Positions 11,405-21,303 are shown, counted from the stretch's first letter. The stretch is DNA of 64,000 nucleotides from Megascapheus bottae (GCA_024803745.1 JANJXV010000017.1:579001-643000), one strand, 5' to 3'. The notes: generated by a model from the sequence alone, not told the origin. Numbers and translations: made by a program.

Positions 11405-11603
11405 GTTGTTTTGTTTTTCCAGTCCTGGGGCCTGAACTCAGAGCCTGGGCACTGTCTTTGGACATTTTTTATGCTAGTGCTCTGCCACTTGTGCCACAGC
11501 GCCACTACCGGCCTTTTCTGACTCAATGGTACCAAGGAATTGAATCCAAGGCTTTGTGCATGCTAGGCGAGGACTCTACCATTAGGCTATGCTCACTATT
11601 GTT
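11405..11603 (-). mobile_element. SINE, ID-Geo type
   Basis: Complement orientation with a TTG-rich tail (gttgttgttgttttg), then ccagtcctggggcctgaact, Geo arm, and a degraded A box at the right end. Internal substitutions indicate moderate age. Confidence 0.88.
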
Positions 11604-11607
11604 TTGT

Positions 11608-11728
11608 TTTTTGGTGCAAGTCTTGGGGCTTAAACTCAAGGCCTGGGTGCTAACCCTGAGCTTTTCTGCTCAAGGATAGAGCTCTACCACTTGAGTTTCA
11701 CTCCCAGCTTTTTCATAGTTAATTTCTA
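11608..11728 (-). mobile_element. SINE fragment, Geo arm
   Basis: Complement of a Geo arm: gcaagtcttggggcttaaac, cctgagcttttctgctcaag, gctctaccacttgag. The left arm is absent or reduced to a few bases. It directly follows the ID-Geo SINE in the same orientation. Confidence 0.75.
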
Positions 11729-11984
11729 CCAGTAAGCTTTTTAAATCACATTCTACAGAGTTAATGTTGGGGCAGTAAACATCTTCCAATATGCCCAAGG
11801 CAATTATAATTCAGGACTAGTAGTAACCGTATCAAGTCAGTCTACCGATATACTGAACCCCTGCTCTCTCACCACCTGATTCTTATTTTCTCCTCTACTA
11901 AAGAACCATGATGATACTTAGATCCCACCATCAAGATCACCTCAGACTCTGTGACCATTAAAAAATTTTTTAAATAACATAAAT

Positions 11985-12082
11985 ATAGGGGCTGAGGTAT
12001 AACTCCATTGTAGAATATTGGCTTACAGTGTATGAAGGCTTGCATTTCACTTCCTAGCACCATTGGAGAAAAATAAAAAAGA
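11985..12082 (+). mobile_element. ID-like SINE monomer, diverged
   Basis: ggggctgaggtataactcca (A-box-like), later ttcctagcaccattgg, then an A-rich tail. Similar in plan to the ID monomer at 6,915 but more mutated. No Geo arm. Confidence 0.55.
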
Positions 12083-12531
12083 CATGAACACAATCATTGA
12101 GGTTTTAAGAATGAAGAAAAATCTCACTGTGAAGATCTGAACTGAATCAGTCACCAAAGGAAAACCTTTCTAAAGCAATTGTTTGTGTTGAATGCAAAAC
12201 AAAATACAGGCGATTTAATAAATACGAATAGCAACATACCTTAGGAAACATTTTCTTTTAGATTACATGGCTCTAATACTTAAACAGTAAGACTCCTTTA
12301 AAGATTATTACTTCTAATATAGAGAATGAAATTTCTGTTGAAATCTTCACTTTTTGAGGACTTTTCAAATTATACAATAAAGCTGGATTATAACTTTCTC
12401 TCCCATCTTGATGAATGCAAGTACTTTTTATTGTATATTCAGCACAAAAATACAGATAGCAAGTTTTATAGCATGGGACTGTTCAGGTAGTAATCCTTAT
12501 GAGCATTAAAATCATGAGAAATGTGACTTAC
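12083..12531. other. AT-rich unique DNA, nothing recognised
   Basis: No recognisable repeat. It would be intronic if the segment at 12,532-12,756 is a real exon. Confidence 0.4.
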
Positions 12532-12756
12532 TTCTACCACATTGAAAGTTATATTAGAGCACTCTAAAGATGCTGTCAACATCTGTGCAAAAATCAGGTT
12601 CTGTAAGATATAAAATTTATCTAATTTAACAGTATAATGTCCTTTACAAGGAACATAAGGACTTACATCTGAAGAAATCGTTTTACAGTGAAATATATGA
12701 CATAAAATTTTGCTTGAATCTTTGTGTATTTTTTGGAACATTGCCATGCTCCCCAT
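12532..12756 (-). CDS. Candidate coding exon of an unidentified gene
   Basis: The minus strand shows a long T-rich tract ending in tattatag immediately before position 12,756, and a strong donor (GAA then GTAAGTC) at the other border. The 225 bp between are fully open: 75 codons beginning with an ATG that may or may not be an initiator. The frame stays open past the donor to 12,466. A second donor-like site (AGAT then GTAAGTC) lies inside near residue 30. The peptide has KILCHIFHCK near residues 17-26 and a hydrophobic LIFAQML stretch near residue 54. I recognise no domain. Orientation matches the candidate exon at 9,340, so they could belong to one gene. AT-rich DNA can also produce such frames by chance. 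Confidence 0.3.
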
Positions 12757-12759
12757 CTA

Positions 12760-13685
12760 TAATAAACAAAATTTACAGAATAAAAGTAATAAAAACAACA
12801 AAAAAGGAATGCTTATGCAATCTTTTTCAGAAACAACAGTAAACAATATTACTGACAGAATCAGCAACTTCATTAAGTTCTGTTAGTGTTGGTGTTAATA
12901 AACCTGGCATGTTTTCAATTTAGTTTGACACCATTCAAACTGATACTTGTTGGTAATATGTCATAAAATCTGGATGAGAACACTGGCTATCTGAAGTAAA
13001 CCTGAAAATATTGGAGGTTATTGCAGATGTTCTGTGATCAAATTACATTTTTTGTGTAAAAAATTCTACTTATGAAGCCAAGATGAAATAATGGGGCTAC
13101 ATACTATTTAATCTTCCGATTAAAGAAATACTACAGCACATAATCATCCATGGTATTAAAGTTTTAAGTAAAGAAACAAATTTTCTTCCTTAAGGATGGA
13201 TATGTGTACTGTTTGAATTTCAAAACTGATATGTTGTCATTTTGGTTCCTTTAGCAAATATTTACTAAGAATCTGTTATGTGCTATGCACTTTTGTAGGG
13301 CTTAGAGAAAGTACATATGCAACTTGAAAGAGATTGTGTCTTCCGTAGTTTCATCTGAGAATTTGTACTTTTTTAGTTATTTAATGAGTCCTTTTTTTAA
13401 AAAATGACTGAAGTACTATGGGACAATACCTTCTTAGAGAGCCAGCATGAACCAAAATAAAAATGTTCAAGTATTGCTAAGAGTTACATCAGAGGAAGTT
13501 ATCTTCTTATTTCTACAAAACAAGACAAATACCTTTAAACTTCACCATTCCCTTTGTTTTCAGAAGGTAAAGGCAGTATTTAGGATTTGGGGATTTAAAA
13601 GAGTAGGAGATCATGTCTTACTTATCCTCACTGAACTGCTTACATTTTAAAAAAAGGCAAAATGATCTCAGAAAAAAAATTACAA
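12760..13685. other. AT-rich unique DNA, nothing recognised
   Basis: No repeat arm was seen. A 67-codon plus-strand frame (13,447-13,650) has no splice-site or motif support. Confidence 0.4.
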
Positions 13686-13688
13686 CCT

Positions 13689-13714
13689 TACAAGAACAAG
13701 AACAAGAACAAGAC
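13689..13714. repeat. Short tandem repeat, (CAAGAA)n
   Basis: About four copies of caagaa followed by a degenerate copy. Minor simple repeat at the left edge of the old LINE-1 fragment. Confidence 0.85.
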
Positions 13715-13759
13715 AAACCTCAAAGCATTAGGAAGTTAGTCTTCCCAATAAAGATCATA

Positions 13760-13975
13760 ATAAAGATCAGGAAGAAATTAATGAGCTAAAAGATCAACAA
13801 ACTTTCAGTCAAATTAACCACCCCCCTAAAAAAAGAGTCAGTAAGCTATCTAAATCAATAAAATTAGAGATGAAAAAGAAAATTTCACAATATATACCAA
13901 TAAATTCAGATTTAGGAAATATTTATGTAATTTTTTCAGAAATTTATATTCCAAAAATCTGGAAAACCTAGAGAA
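13760..13975 (+). mobile_element. Old LINE-1 ORF2 fragment, left half of a split element
   Basis: Resembles an old mammalian LINE-1 ORF2 just upstream of the reverse transcriptase: aagatcaacaaactttcagt, ataaaattagagatgaaaaa, and ggaaaacctagagaaaatag at the end. The homologous text resumes at 17,966 (tcacctaccaaaattgaatc), so the two halves were contiguous before a younger LINE-1 inserted. Confidence 0.75.
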
Positions 13976-13990
13976 AATAGATACATTTTA
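13976..13990. repeat. Target-site duplication, left copy (15 bp)
   Basis: aatagatacatttta occurs here and again at 17,951-17,965, exactly flanking the younger LINE-1. In the sense of that element the duplication begins with AAAA after a T, as expected for LINE-1 endonuclease nicking at TT/AAAA-type sites. Confidence 0.93.
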
Positions 13991-16900
13991 TTTATTTTTT
14001 TTCAGGAAACAGCTATCCACATTTTATTTTTTTTCATATATTTTTATTGTAATTAATAGAAGGGTTACATGATATTTGCCAGATAGATGGTGCATTAATT
14101 CCCATACACTGATACCCTTTCACATGTCTTGGTCCCCATTTCCCTCCCCCCAACCCCCAGTCCTCATCTTGTTTTCCCCCATTCCCTATCCTATTTCAAA
14201 TAGCCAAATACACACATATCCAATATATCACATAACAAAGTGAAATATTGTAACAATATGAGATAACCAAGGGACAGCAAAAGAGATGAGAGATAACATA
14301 GTACCTTAAGAACAACAATCATTCATTATATGGCTTATGTTTCTATATCCTAGAGATCCTTTCATTTAGCACCCTTTTGTATGAAGGTTTTGCTCTATTG
14401 CAAATCTCTGTTAGGAGAGCCCAAGGTTTCTACTGATTATGACAAATGAGGGAAACCATTGAACCTAAGTTCCTTTGAGTCTGGCTTACTTCACTTAATA
14501 TGATCTTTTCTAAGTCTTTCCATTTCCTAACAAATGGGGCAATGTCATTCTTTCTGACAGCAGCATAGAATTCCATTGTGTACAAATACAACATCTTGTT
14601 GATCCACTCATCAACTGAGGGACATCTAGGTTGGTTCCATATCTTTGTTATGGTAAACAGTGCTGCAATGAACATTGTTGTGCTAGTGGATTTAGTATGT
14701 CTTTGTTTCTGGATGATTGGGTAAATGCCAAGTAGTGGAACTGCTGGGTCATAGGGGAGCTCTATGTTTAGTTTTCTGAGGACCTGCCATACTGCTTTCC
14801 ATAGTGGTTGAATGAGTTTGCACTCCCACCAACAGTGTAGTAGTGATCCCTCCTGGCCACATCCCCTCCAGCATCTGTTGTTATTCGTTTTCCTGATCCT
14901 GGCCATTCTAACTGGAGTGAGGTGGAATCTTAGAGCCGTTTTGTTTTGCATTTCTTTTATGACCAGAGATGTCGAGCATTTCTTCATGTGTCTATAGGCC
15001 ATTTTTGTTTCTTCTTCAGAGAAGATGCTCTTTAAGTCTTTGGCCCGTCTTTTAATGGGATGGTTGTTACTTTGGAGATTAGTTTTGGAGTGATTCCATT
15101 TTTTGAGCTGTTGATATATTTTAGATATGAGGCCTTTGTCTGTTGTATGGTTGATGAAGATCTTCTCCCACTCTGTAGGCTTCCTAATTCGTTTACTAGC
15201 TATGTCCTTTGCCATACAAAAGCTTTGCAGTTTAATGCAGTCCCACTTATCCAGCCTTTCTCTGATTTGTTGTGATTCTTGGTCCTTATTAAGAAAATTT
15301 AGACCTGTGCCAAGGAGGTCTAGTGTATCTCCTATTCCTTCTTGTAAAGTTTTCAGTGTCAGCTTTTACCTCCAGGTCTTTGATCCATTTGGAGTTAATT
15401 CTAGTGCAGGGTGACAAAGAAGGATCCAACTTTAGTTTTCTGCAGGTGCTTAACCAGTTCTGCCAGCACCACTTGTTGAAGAGGCTATCTTTCTTCCATT
15501 CTATTTTTTTGGCTCCCCTGTCAAAGATTAGATGGCCATAGATCTGTGGTTTAATATCTGGGTCTTCAGTTCTATTCCATTGGTCTTCAGGCCTGTTCTT
15601 GTGCCAGTATCAAGCTGTTTTGAGAATTATAGCTCTGTAATAGAGTCTAAAGTTTGGTGTTGAAATTCCTCCTGCTCTGTTCTTTCTGCTAAGAAGTGTT
15701 TTTGCTATACGGGGTCTTTTATTATTCCATATGAAATTTTGGATTGCCTCTTCTATTTCTTTAAAGAATGCCATTGTGATATTGATGGGTATTGCGTTGA
15801 ATTTGTAGATAGCCCTTGGCAAGAATCTCATTTTTACGATATTGATTCTTCCAATCCAGGAGCATGGGAGGTTTTTCCATTTCCTCAGTTCTGCTTTAAT
15901 TTCCTTTTTTAGGGTTTTAAAGTTTTCATCAAAAAGGTCCTTTACGTTCTTAGTTAAGGTAATTCCTAGGTACTTTATTTTCTTTGAGGCTTGTGAAAGG
16001 AGTTGCTTTCTTGATTGTTGCCTCATTCCTCTCACTGTTGGCATAGAGGAAGGCAGTTGATTTTTGAGGGTTAATTTTATAGCCTGCTACCCTTCCAAAG
16101 TTTTGAATCAGCTCAAGGAGCTTGGGAGGAGAGTCTGTAGGATTCTTTAAATACAGAATCATGTCATCTGCAAAGAGGGAAAGTTTTACTTCCTTTTTCC
16201 CTATTTGGATCCCCTTTATGCTTGCTTCTTGCCTTATTGCACTGGCTAGGAATTCTGATACTATGTTAAAGAGGAGTGGAGAGAGTGGGCTTCCTTGTCT
16301 TGTTCCTGATTTTAGAGGAAATGGCTTTAGCTTTTCGCCATTAAGTATAATACTAGCTGTGGGTTTGTCATACACAGCCTTTATTATATTGAGGAATGTT
16401 CCATGGATTCCTAGTTTCTCCAGAGCTTTTAACATAAAGGGGTGTTGGATCTTGTCAAATGCCTTTTCTGCATCTATTGAGACAATCATGTGATTTTTGT
16501 CCTTGCTCCTGTTGATGTGTTGAATTATATTAATTGATTTGCATATGTTGAACCAGCTTTGCCTCCCTGTGATGAATCCTGTTTGATCATAGTATATAAT
16601 TTTATTGATGAGTTGTTGTAGACGGCTGGCCAGTATTTTGTTGAGAAGTTTTGCATTGATGTTCATCAAAGAAATAGGTCTATAGTTCTCTTTCTTTGAT
16701 GAATCTCTGTCTGGTTTGGGGATGAGGCTTATACTGGCTTCATAGAATGAGTTTGGTAAAGAACCTTCATTTTCAATTTCGTTGAAGAGCTTGAGGAGTA
16801 TTGGTGTGAGCTCTGCTTTGAAGACCTTATAGAATTCAGCTGTGAATCCATCTGGCCCTGGGCTTTTCTTAGGTGGAAGGTCTCTTGTTGCCATTTCTAT

Positions 16901-17788
16901 TTCAGTGCTTGAAATAGACCTGTTTAGTTGGATTAGTTCTTCTTGGTTCAGTGTGGGTATGTTAATATTGGCTAGGAATTCATCCATTTCTTCTAGATTC
17001 TCAAATTTGTTGGCGTAAAGATTTGAGAAGTATTCCCTCATGATGCTCTGGATCTTGGTCATTTCTGTCATGATATTACCATTTTTGTCTGTGATTTTGT
17101 TTATTTCGGTTTGCTCCCTTCCTTTTTTCATAAGATTTGCTAAGGGCTTGTCAATTTTGTTAATTCTTTCAAAGAACCAACTCCTTGTTTTGTTGACTCT
17201 TTCTATAGCTTTTTTTTGGACTCCAATTCATTTAATTCTGCTTTGATTTTAATAATTTGCTTCCTTCTAGTGGGATTAGGGTTGGTTTGTTGCTCTTTTT
17301 CTAGGAGCTTAAGGTGACACATTAAATTGTTGGTTTGCGATTTTTCCAACTTGTTGTTGTAGGCACTCAAAGGTATAAATTTTCCTGAGTACTGCCTTTG
17401 CCGTGTCCCAAAGGAGCTGGTATTTTGTGTACTCCGTTTTGTTAAATTTCATAAATTGTTGGATTTCTGTTCTGATCTCTTCGATGACCCATTGGTGATT
17501 CAACAATGTGTTGTTCAATCTCCATCAGTTATGGGGTTTTCATTGGTGGAGTTGTGTGTTCAGTTCCAATTTGATGCCCTTGTGGTCTGAGAGTGTGCAG
17601 GGAATAATTTCAGTGTTTCTGAATCTGCATAGGTTTGCTTTATGCCTTAAAATGTGGTCTATTTTGGAAAATGTTCCATGTGCTGCTGAGAAAAATGTAT
17701 ATTGTGTTGTTTCTGGGTGGAATAATCTGAAGATGTCTGTTAGATCTAGTTGGTCTATATAGTTGTTCAATTCTGGTTTCTCTGTTGA
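13991..17788 (-). mobile_element. LINE-1, 5'-truncated, main (sense) part of a 5'-inverted insertion
   Basis: Minus-strand element. Its 3' tail (T-rich on the plus strand) lies at 13,991-14,035 and its 3' UTR at about 14,036-14,429, including the complement of the G-rich tract (ccctccccccaacccccag). ORF2 follows from the C-terminus upward to the endonuclease domain at 17,788. There the sequence flips strand: 17,789-17,950 holds the preceding endonuclease codons on the plus strand. Exact 15-bp duplications flank the whole insertion. ORF1 and the 5' UTR are missing. ORF2 is interrupted, so the element cannot move by itself. Confidence 0.95.
14430..17788 (-). pseudogene. LINE-1 ORF2 remnant (endonuclease C-terminal part, reverse transcriptase, Cys-rich tail)
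   Basis: ORF2p nicks target DNA and copies LINE-1 RNA by target-primed reverse transcription. Surviving frames: 17,540-17,770 (endonuclease part with YTFFSAAHGTFSKIDHIL); 15,950-17,131, a 393-residue piece with reverse-transcriptase blocks [13 protein letters not shown] (residues 90-102), LIPKPDRD (136-143), [13 protein letters not shown] (181-193) and the catalytic FADD (320-323); 15,610-16,044; and 14,430-15,215, carrying the C-terminal Cys-rich motif (C115, C119, H127, C132). The pieces lie in different frames. A TGG codon has become TGA just below 15,610 (the copy at 28,950 still reads TGG), and a frameshift lies near 15,350-15,380. Inactive. Confidence 0.95.
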
Positions 17789-17950
17789 GAAACCATCCTA
17801 AATATCTACACACCGAATCCCGGAGCTCCGAACTTCCTCAAGCAAACTTTACTTTCACTGAAACCATACATAGATCAAAACACAGTGATTGTTGATGACT
17901 TTAACACACCACTCTCACCTTTGGACAGATCAACAAGGCAAAAACTCAAC
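17789..17950 (+). mobile_element. LINE-1 inverted 5' segment (twin-priming product)
   Basis: On the plus strand this encodes the endonuclease stretch just upstream of that on the minus strand: NIYTPNPGAPNFLKQ, then DDFNTPLSPLDRSTRQK. The first D of DDFN replaces the usual G of GDFN. The segment's last LINE-1 bases (ctcaac) repeat the first bases of the sense part, a few-base overlap. This is the arrangement expected when a second target strand primes internally on the LINE-1 RNA. Confidence 0.92.
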
Positions 17951-17965
17951 AATAGATACATTTTA
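17951..17965. repeat. Target-site duplication, right copy (15 bp)
   Basis: Identical to 13,976-13,990. It marks the right end of the younger LINE-1 insertion, which spans 13,991-17,950. Confidence 0.93.
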
Positions 17966-18062
17966 GATGTGTATCACCTACCAAAATTGAATCAAAAGGA
18001 TATGACCCACTTAAATAGATCTAAGCAGGCCCTTTTTCTAGACATAATTCCAGAATTAATTC
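17966..18062 (+). mobile_element. Old LINE-1 ORF2 fragment, right half of the split element
   Basis: Encodes a degenerate LPKLNQKDMTHLNRS, matching the LNQEE..LNR block upstream of the reverse transcriptase (compare residues 61-71 of the 393-residue frame at 15,950-17,131). It joins in register with 13,760-13,975 once the younger insertion is removed. Confidence 0.75.
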
Positions 18063-18080
18063 CTCCTCTGCTCCTTTTTT

Positions 18081-18119
18081 TTCTACTTTTTCTTTCTTTC
18101 TTTCCTTCCTTCTTTCTTC

Positions 18120-18168
<49 letters not shown>

Positions 18169-18181
18169 TTTTTTTCTTTCT
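18081..18181. repeat. (TTTC)n microsatellite
   Basis: About 100 bp of mainly tttc units with ttcc variants. It abuts a truncated Geo arm in complement orientation, so it probably grew from that SINE's A-rich tail (GAAA on the other strand). Confidence 0.93.
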
Positions 18182-18230
18182 GTGCCAGTCCTGAGGCTTG
18201 AACTGAAGGCCTGGATCCCATTAGCCTGAT
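18182..18230 (-). mobile_element. SINE fragment, Geo-arm end
   Basis: gtgccagtcctgaggcttga, then ctgaaggcctggatccca: only the 3' end of a Geo arm, joined to a TTTC tail. Strongly 5'-truncated. Confidence 0.75.
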
Positions 18231-18457
18231 CACTTCTGATTAATTACATTTGTATGTATATATATATGTGCATATTATTTCCTGAACTATTCAAGATTAA
18301 GTGCCCAATATCATTCCTATTATTCATTAATAATTGTAACTATTTCCCCAAAGAAAACAGCATAGTTATAATATTGATGGAATTTACCATTAATACAATA
18401 GTATTATTAAATTGGAAGTTAATATTGTGATTTTGATAAATCCCCCAGTAATGTCTT

Positions 18458-18692
18458 TTTTTTTTTTGCGTGGTTCACGGGGGCTAAACTCAGGCATGGG
18501 CACTGTCCCTGAGCTCTTCAGCTCAAGGCTACCACCCTACCCTGGAGCCAAGGCCCACTTCCTGTTTTTTAGTGGTTAATTAGAGATAAGAGTCTTAGGT
18601 CCTTTTGTGCTCTGGCTAGCTTTGAACCTTGATCCTCAGATCTCAGCCTCCTGAGTAGCTAGGATTACAGGCATGAGCCACCGGTGCCTGGT
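18458..18692 (-). mobile_element. SINE, B1-Geo type
   Basis: T-tail complement, Geo arm (actgtccctgagctcttcag), linker (ttagtggttaattagagata), then the B1 arm (tcagatctcagcctcctgag, ctaggattacaggcatgagc). Full length. Confidence 0.92.
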
Positions 18693-19063
18693 TAGTAATG
18701 TCTTTATAGAAGCATTTTCTTGTTCAATACACCTTTAATCTGCAGAAATTCCTCAACATTTTCTTTGCTTCTGTGACATGGTCATGCAAACCAGTTCTTT
18801 TATAAAATATCCCCAACTTTGTCTAATGTTTTCTCATCCGATTGTTTTTTCAGTTTTTGGTAAAACCATACCATATATGAAATTTTGACCTTCAATGAAA
18901 CACCCAAGAGCACAAGAAGGGATGTTCATAGCTTGGAAATACCTGATCTCAGTAAGAATCATTAATGGATACTAAGTTAATGAGTGAAATACAGAGGAGA
19001 AACAGAATATTTATAGGACCTAAGAATATTTATAGAACCTCAAAAAGTTCCTTATAAATATGT
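18693..19063. other. AT-rich unique DNA, nothing recognised
   Basis: No repeat arm or exon signal was seen between the B1-Geo SINE and the LINE-1 3' end. Confidence 0.4.
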
Positions 19064-19309
19064 ATTAATTATCTGACTTTGTTAACTGGTGTGTTGTATT
19101 TATGTTTATTTGTTTATTTGAAATAGGAAAGGGAAGGAGGGAAAACAAGATAATTGGGAGGGGGTGGGGGGGGAAATGGGGACAAAAACATGAGAAGAGG
19201 TATCAAGGTTTGAGAAGTAATGTATGTACTACCTGACCAATGTTACTATAATCCCTCTATACATTATCCCAACAATCAAGAAAAATAAATAAATAGATAG
19301 ATAGATATG
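19064..19309 (+). mobile_element. LINE-1 3' UTR, severely truncated, sense
   Basis: tttgtttatttgaaatagga, a G-rich polypurine tract at 19,156-19,181, aaacatgagaagaggtatca, then an AAAT/ATAG tail. Same family as the 3' UTR at 30,340-30,520. Only about 245 bp were copied. Confidence 0.88.
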
Positions 19310-19693
19310 CAGTAATAATAAAAGGAAAAGGAGTAGCTTTGTGATACAAAATTGATGGACCCTACCTCATATGGAGATTAGAAACAGTTTCCAAGCTAAT
19401 GAAATATATGAGATTCCTTATATGTTCCCTGTTTTATTTTCTAGCACCTACATGGAAAATTATATGCAAAAAAATAAAAGTAACAAGAAGAAAAAGTAAT
19501 ACAAAATCCAACAGCAAAGAAATAGCACCTTCCTTTCACATAAATCTTAAGTAAATGGATCTTATAAGGTGAGATATTTCTATCCTGAGTTTCTACATTA
19601 AAAAATAAATAAATAAATAAGTTTACCACTGACGTTTACTTCAGATATTTCAAAACCAGAAAGTGTAGGATTTTGAGGTCGGCATTTTTTGAG
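19310..19693. other. AT-rich unique DNA with a short (AAAT)n run
   Basis: Contains an AAAT run at about 19,603-19,620 and A-rich stretches. No repeat family or exon recognised. Confidence 0.4.
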
Positions 19694-19880
19694 GGAGCCA
19701 ATCCTGGGGCTTGAATTCAGGGCCTGAACACTGTCCTTGGATTTTCTCAAGGCTAGAGCTCTACCACTTGTGCCATAGCACCACTTCCTGCGTTTTTTCT
19801 GTGTAAGTGGTACTGAGGAATCGAACCCAAGTCTTTGTGCATGCTAAGCAAACACTCTACCACTAGACAAACTCCCAGTC
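19694..19880 (-). mobile_element. SINE, ID-Geo type
   Basis: gccaatcctggggcttgaat, Geo arm (ctaccacttgtgccatagc), linker complement, then ctctaccactagacaaactc. Full length, moderate divergence. Confidence 0.92.
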
Positions 19881-20125
19881 CAAGGTCTACATTTTTTTAT
19901 GTAACAATATGTCTGGCAGTGGATAAGGAGTCAGCCAAGATGTTACAATCAGAAAGTTTTGTTTTTGTGAGCCAGAGTGATTTATGGACCTTCCTGAGGG
20001 AAAGCAAAGCAAAGACCTGTGAGTCATGACTATAGCTACAAAACCAATGTAAAATTATTTTATATTAGTAAATTAAAAAACTAGAAAATTTGACCATGAC
20101 ATGATCAAATTGGGCTGCTTTTAAT

Positions 20126-20190
20126 TCCTCCTCCTCCTCCTCCTCCTCCTCCTCCTCCTCCTCCTCCTCCTTCTCCTCCTTCTCTTCTGC
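20126..20190. repeat. (CCT)n microsatellite
   Basis: About 20 nearly pure CTC/CCT triplets ending in ttctcctccttctc. The tract is polypyrimidine on this strand. No SINE abuts it. Confidence 0.95.
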
Positions 20191-20555
20191 CTTTCCTAAG
20201 ACAATGCCGTATATCCAGGACCATAATATCCAGTTGGGAATTTTGCCTATACTAAAACCAAACTTACTTTCTTAGTGATTGACTTAAATTTTCATGATTT
20301 TTGAATAGAAGTGATAAGGATGAGTAAGTCTGACCTGCCATGAATCCTCACAGCAAAACAGGAAATGATAGGAGTGCTCACATGTCTATTTCAGAATTCA
20401 CTGCTGGAGACTTCTTTTCTAAAGCAACAAACTCCCTGGGGGTCTGAGGATGAATTAGAAGTGCAAAAATGGCTTGCTTTAAGACTAACTGTACAATAGC
20501 TATTATCTGAAGTGAAATTCCTCTGGATTTCTGCTATAGAATGCTGCTAAGACTT

Positions 20556-20768
20556 TTTATTGGTACCAGTCCTGAGGCTTGAACTCAAGGTGTGGACACT
20601 GTACCTGTGCTGTTTTACTCAAGACTTGTGTTTACCAATTGAGGCACAGCTCCACTTCCTGCTTTTGTGATGTGTAATTTCAGATAAGAGTCTTGTGGAC
20701 TTTCTTGCCTGGGCTTTCTTCTTACCATGACTCAGATCTCAGCCTCCTGAGTATTTAGGATTGTAGGG
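20556..20768 (-). mobile_element. SINE, B1-Geo type
   Basis: ccagtcctgaggcttgaact, Geo arm, then cagatctcagcctcctgagt and taggattgtagg, the end of the B1 arm. Its left-arm terminus merges into the LTR that follows, so the LTR may have inserted at or near the SINE end. Confidence 0.88.
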
Positions 20769-20782
20769 GTAAGGACCAGTTT

Positions 20783-20842
20783 TTAGCCTGAGTAACTCCA
20801 TCTTAGCCTGAGGAATTCCATTTTAGCCTGAGGAACTCCATC
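20783..20842 (+). repeat. Three tandem 20-bp units in the LTR U3
   Basis: Units begin at 20,783, 20,803 and 20,823 and share ttagcctgag and ctccat (ttccat in unit two). They differ at one to three positions. Their place upstream of the TATA box suits a U3 enhancer repeat, though no factor site was identified. Confidence 0.9.
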
Positions 20843-21142
20843 TTATTTGAACAGCCATTCTGTAAAAGTACAAACGGGCCTTGCCTGAAAAAGAAAACCC
20901 AAAATAAGACTTCTTAAGTTCAAACCAACTTGACCATGAAGAGACTAAACATTACCTACAAAACAGTCCCTAAAACCAGTCAATTTTCATTAACAAGGCC
21001 CAGTAACAAGGTTAAGACAGGCCAGGTGGAGAAAAACATCCAATCAATAGAAGCACATATGTAAGTGTATTTTGTAACCAATTAGCCTTTTGCAACTACT
21101 AGTAACTTAGCTGGAAATCCCCTATACCTAAATTTGTGAACA

Positions 21143-21152
21143 TATAAAAACC
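21143..21152 (+). promoter_or_regulatory. LTR TATA box
   Basis: catataaaaa lies about 85 bp upstream of the aataaa signal at 21,230, the spacing typical of a retroviral U3-R boundary. Inferred from position and motif. Confidence 0.65.
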
Positions 21153-21229
21153 GCACCAAATAGAAGGTCGGGGCTCTCAATCCAGATCCGCTGTTTCGGT
21201 GATGGTTGGCAGCCCAGGCTCGACCTTGC

Positions 21230-21235
21230 AATAAA
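21230..21235 (+). terminator. LTR polyadenylation signal
   Basis: AATAAA followed by actctcatgtgcatt and a GT-containing stretch (cttggtggtctctgg), as in an LTR R-U5 region. Confidence 0.7.
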
Positions 21236-21303
21236 ACTCTCATGTGCATTACATCAGTCAGTTCCTTGGTGGTCTCTGGACACCCCAAAATCTGGGCATT
21301 ACA

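Larger units (their letters stand above)
20775..21303 (+). mobile_element. Retroviral-type solo LTR (ERV, class-I-like)
   Basis: About 530 bp with LTR layout: three 20-bp repeats near the 5' end (20,783-20,842), a TATA box (tataaaaa near 21,145), a poly-A signal (aataaa, 21,230-21,235) with a following GT-rich stretch, and a 3' end at ...gggcattaca. No gag/pol/env sequence or recognisable primer-binding site follows, so it is a solo LTR or a remnant. The 5' boundary and duplications could not be fixed. The style resembles gammaretrovirus-like LTRs, by recall only. Confidence 0.8.

Noticed and set aside
11188..11679. 163-codon plus-strand frame rich in Leu and Ser
   Set aside because: Produced by CTT/CTC tandem tracts and antisense SINE sequence.
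15950..17131. Longest open frame in the window (393 codons, minus strand)
   Set aside because: Not a host gene: it is LINE-1 ORF2 reverse transcriptase ([15 protein letters not shown]) in a truncated, frame-broken element.
20783..20842. Tandem 20-bp units as a CRISPR-like array
   Set aside because: Only three direct units with no spacers, inside a retroviral LTR in mammalian DNA.
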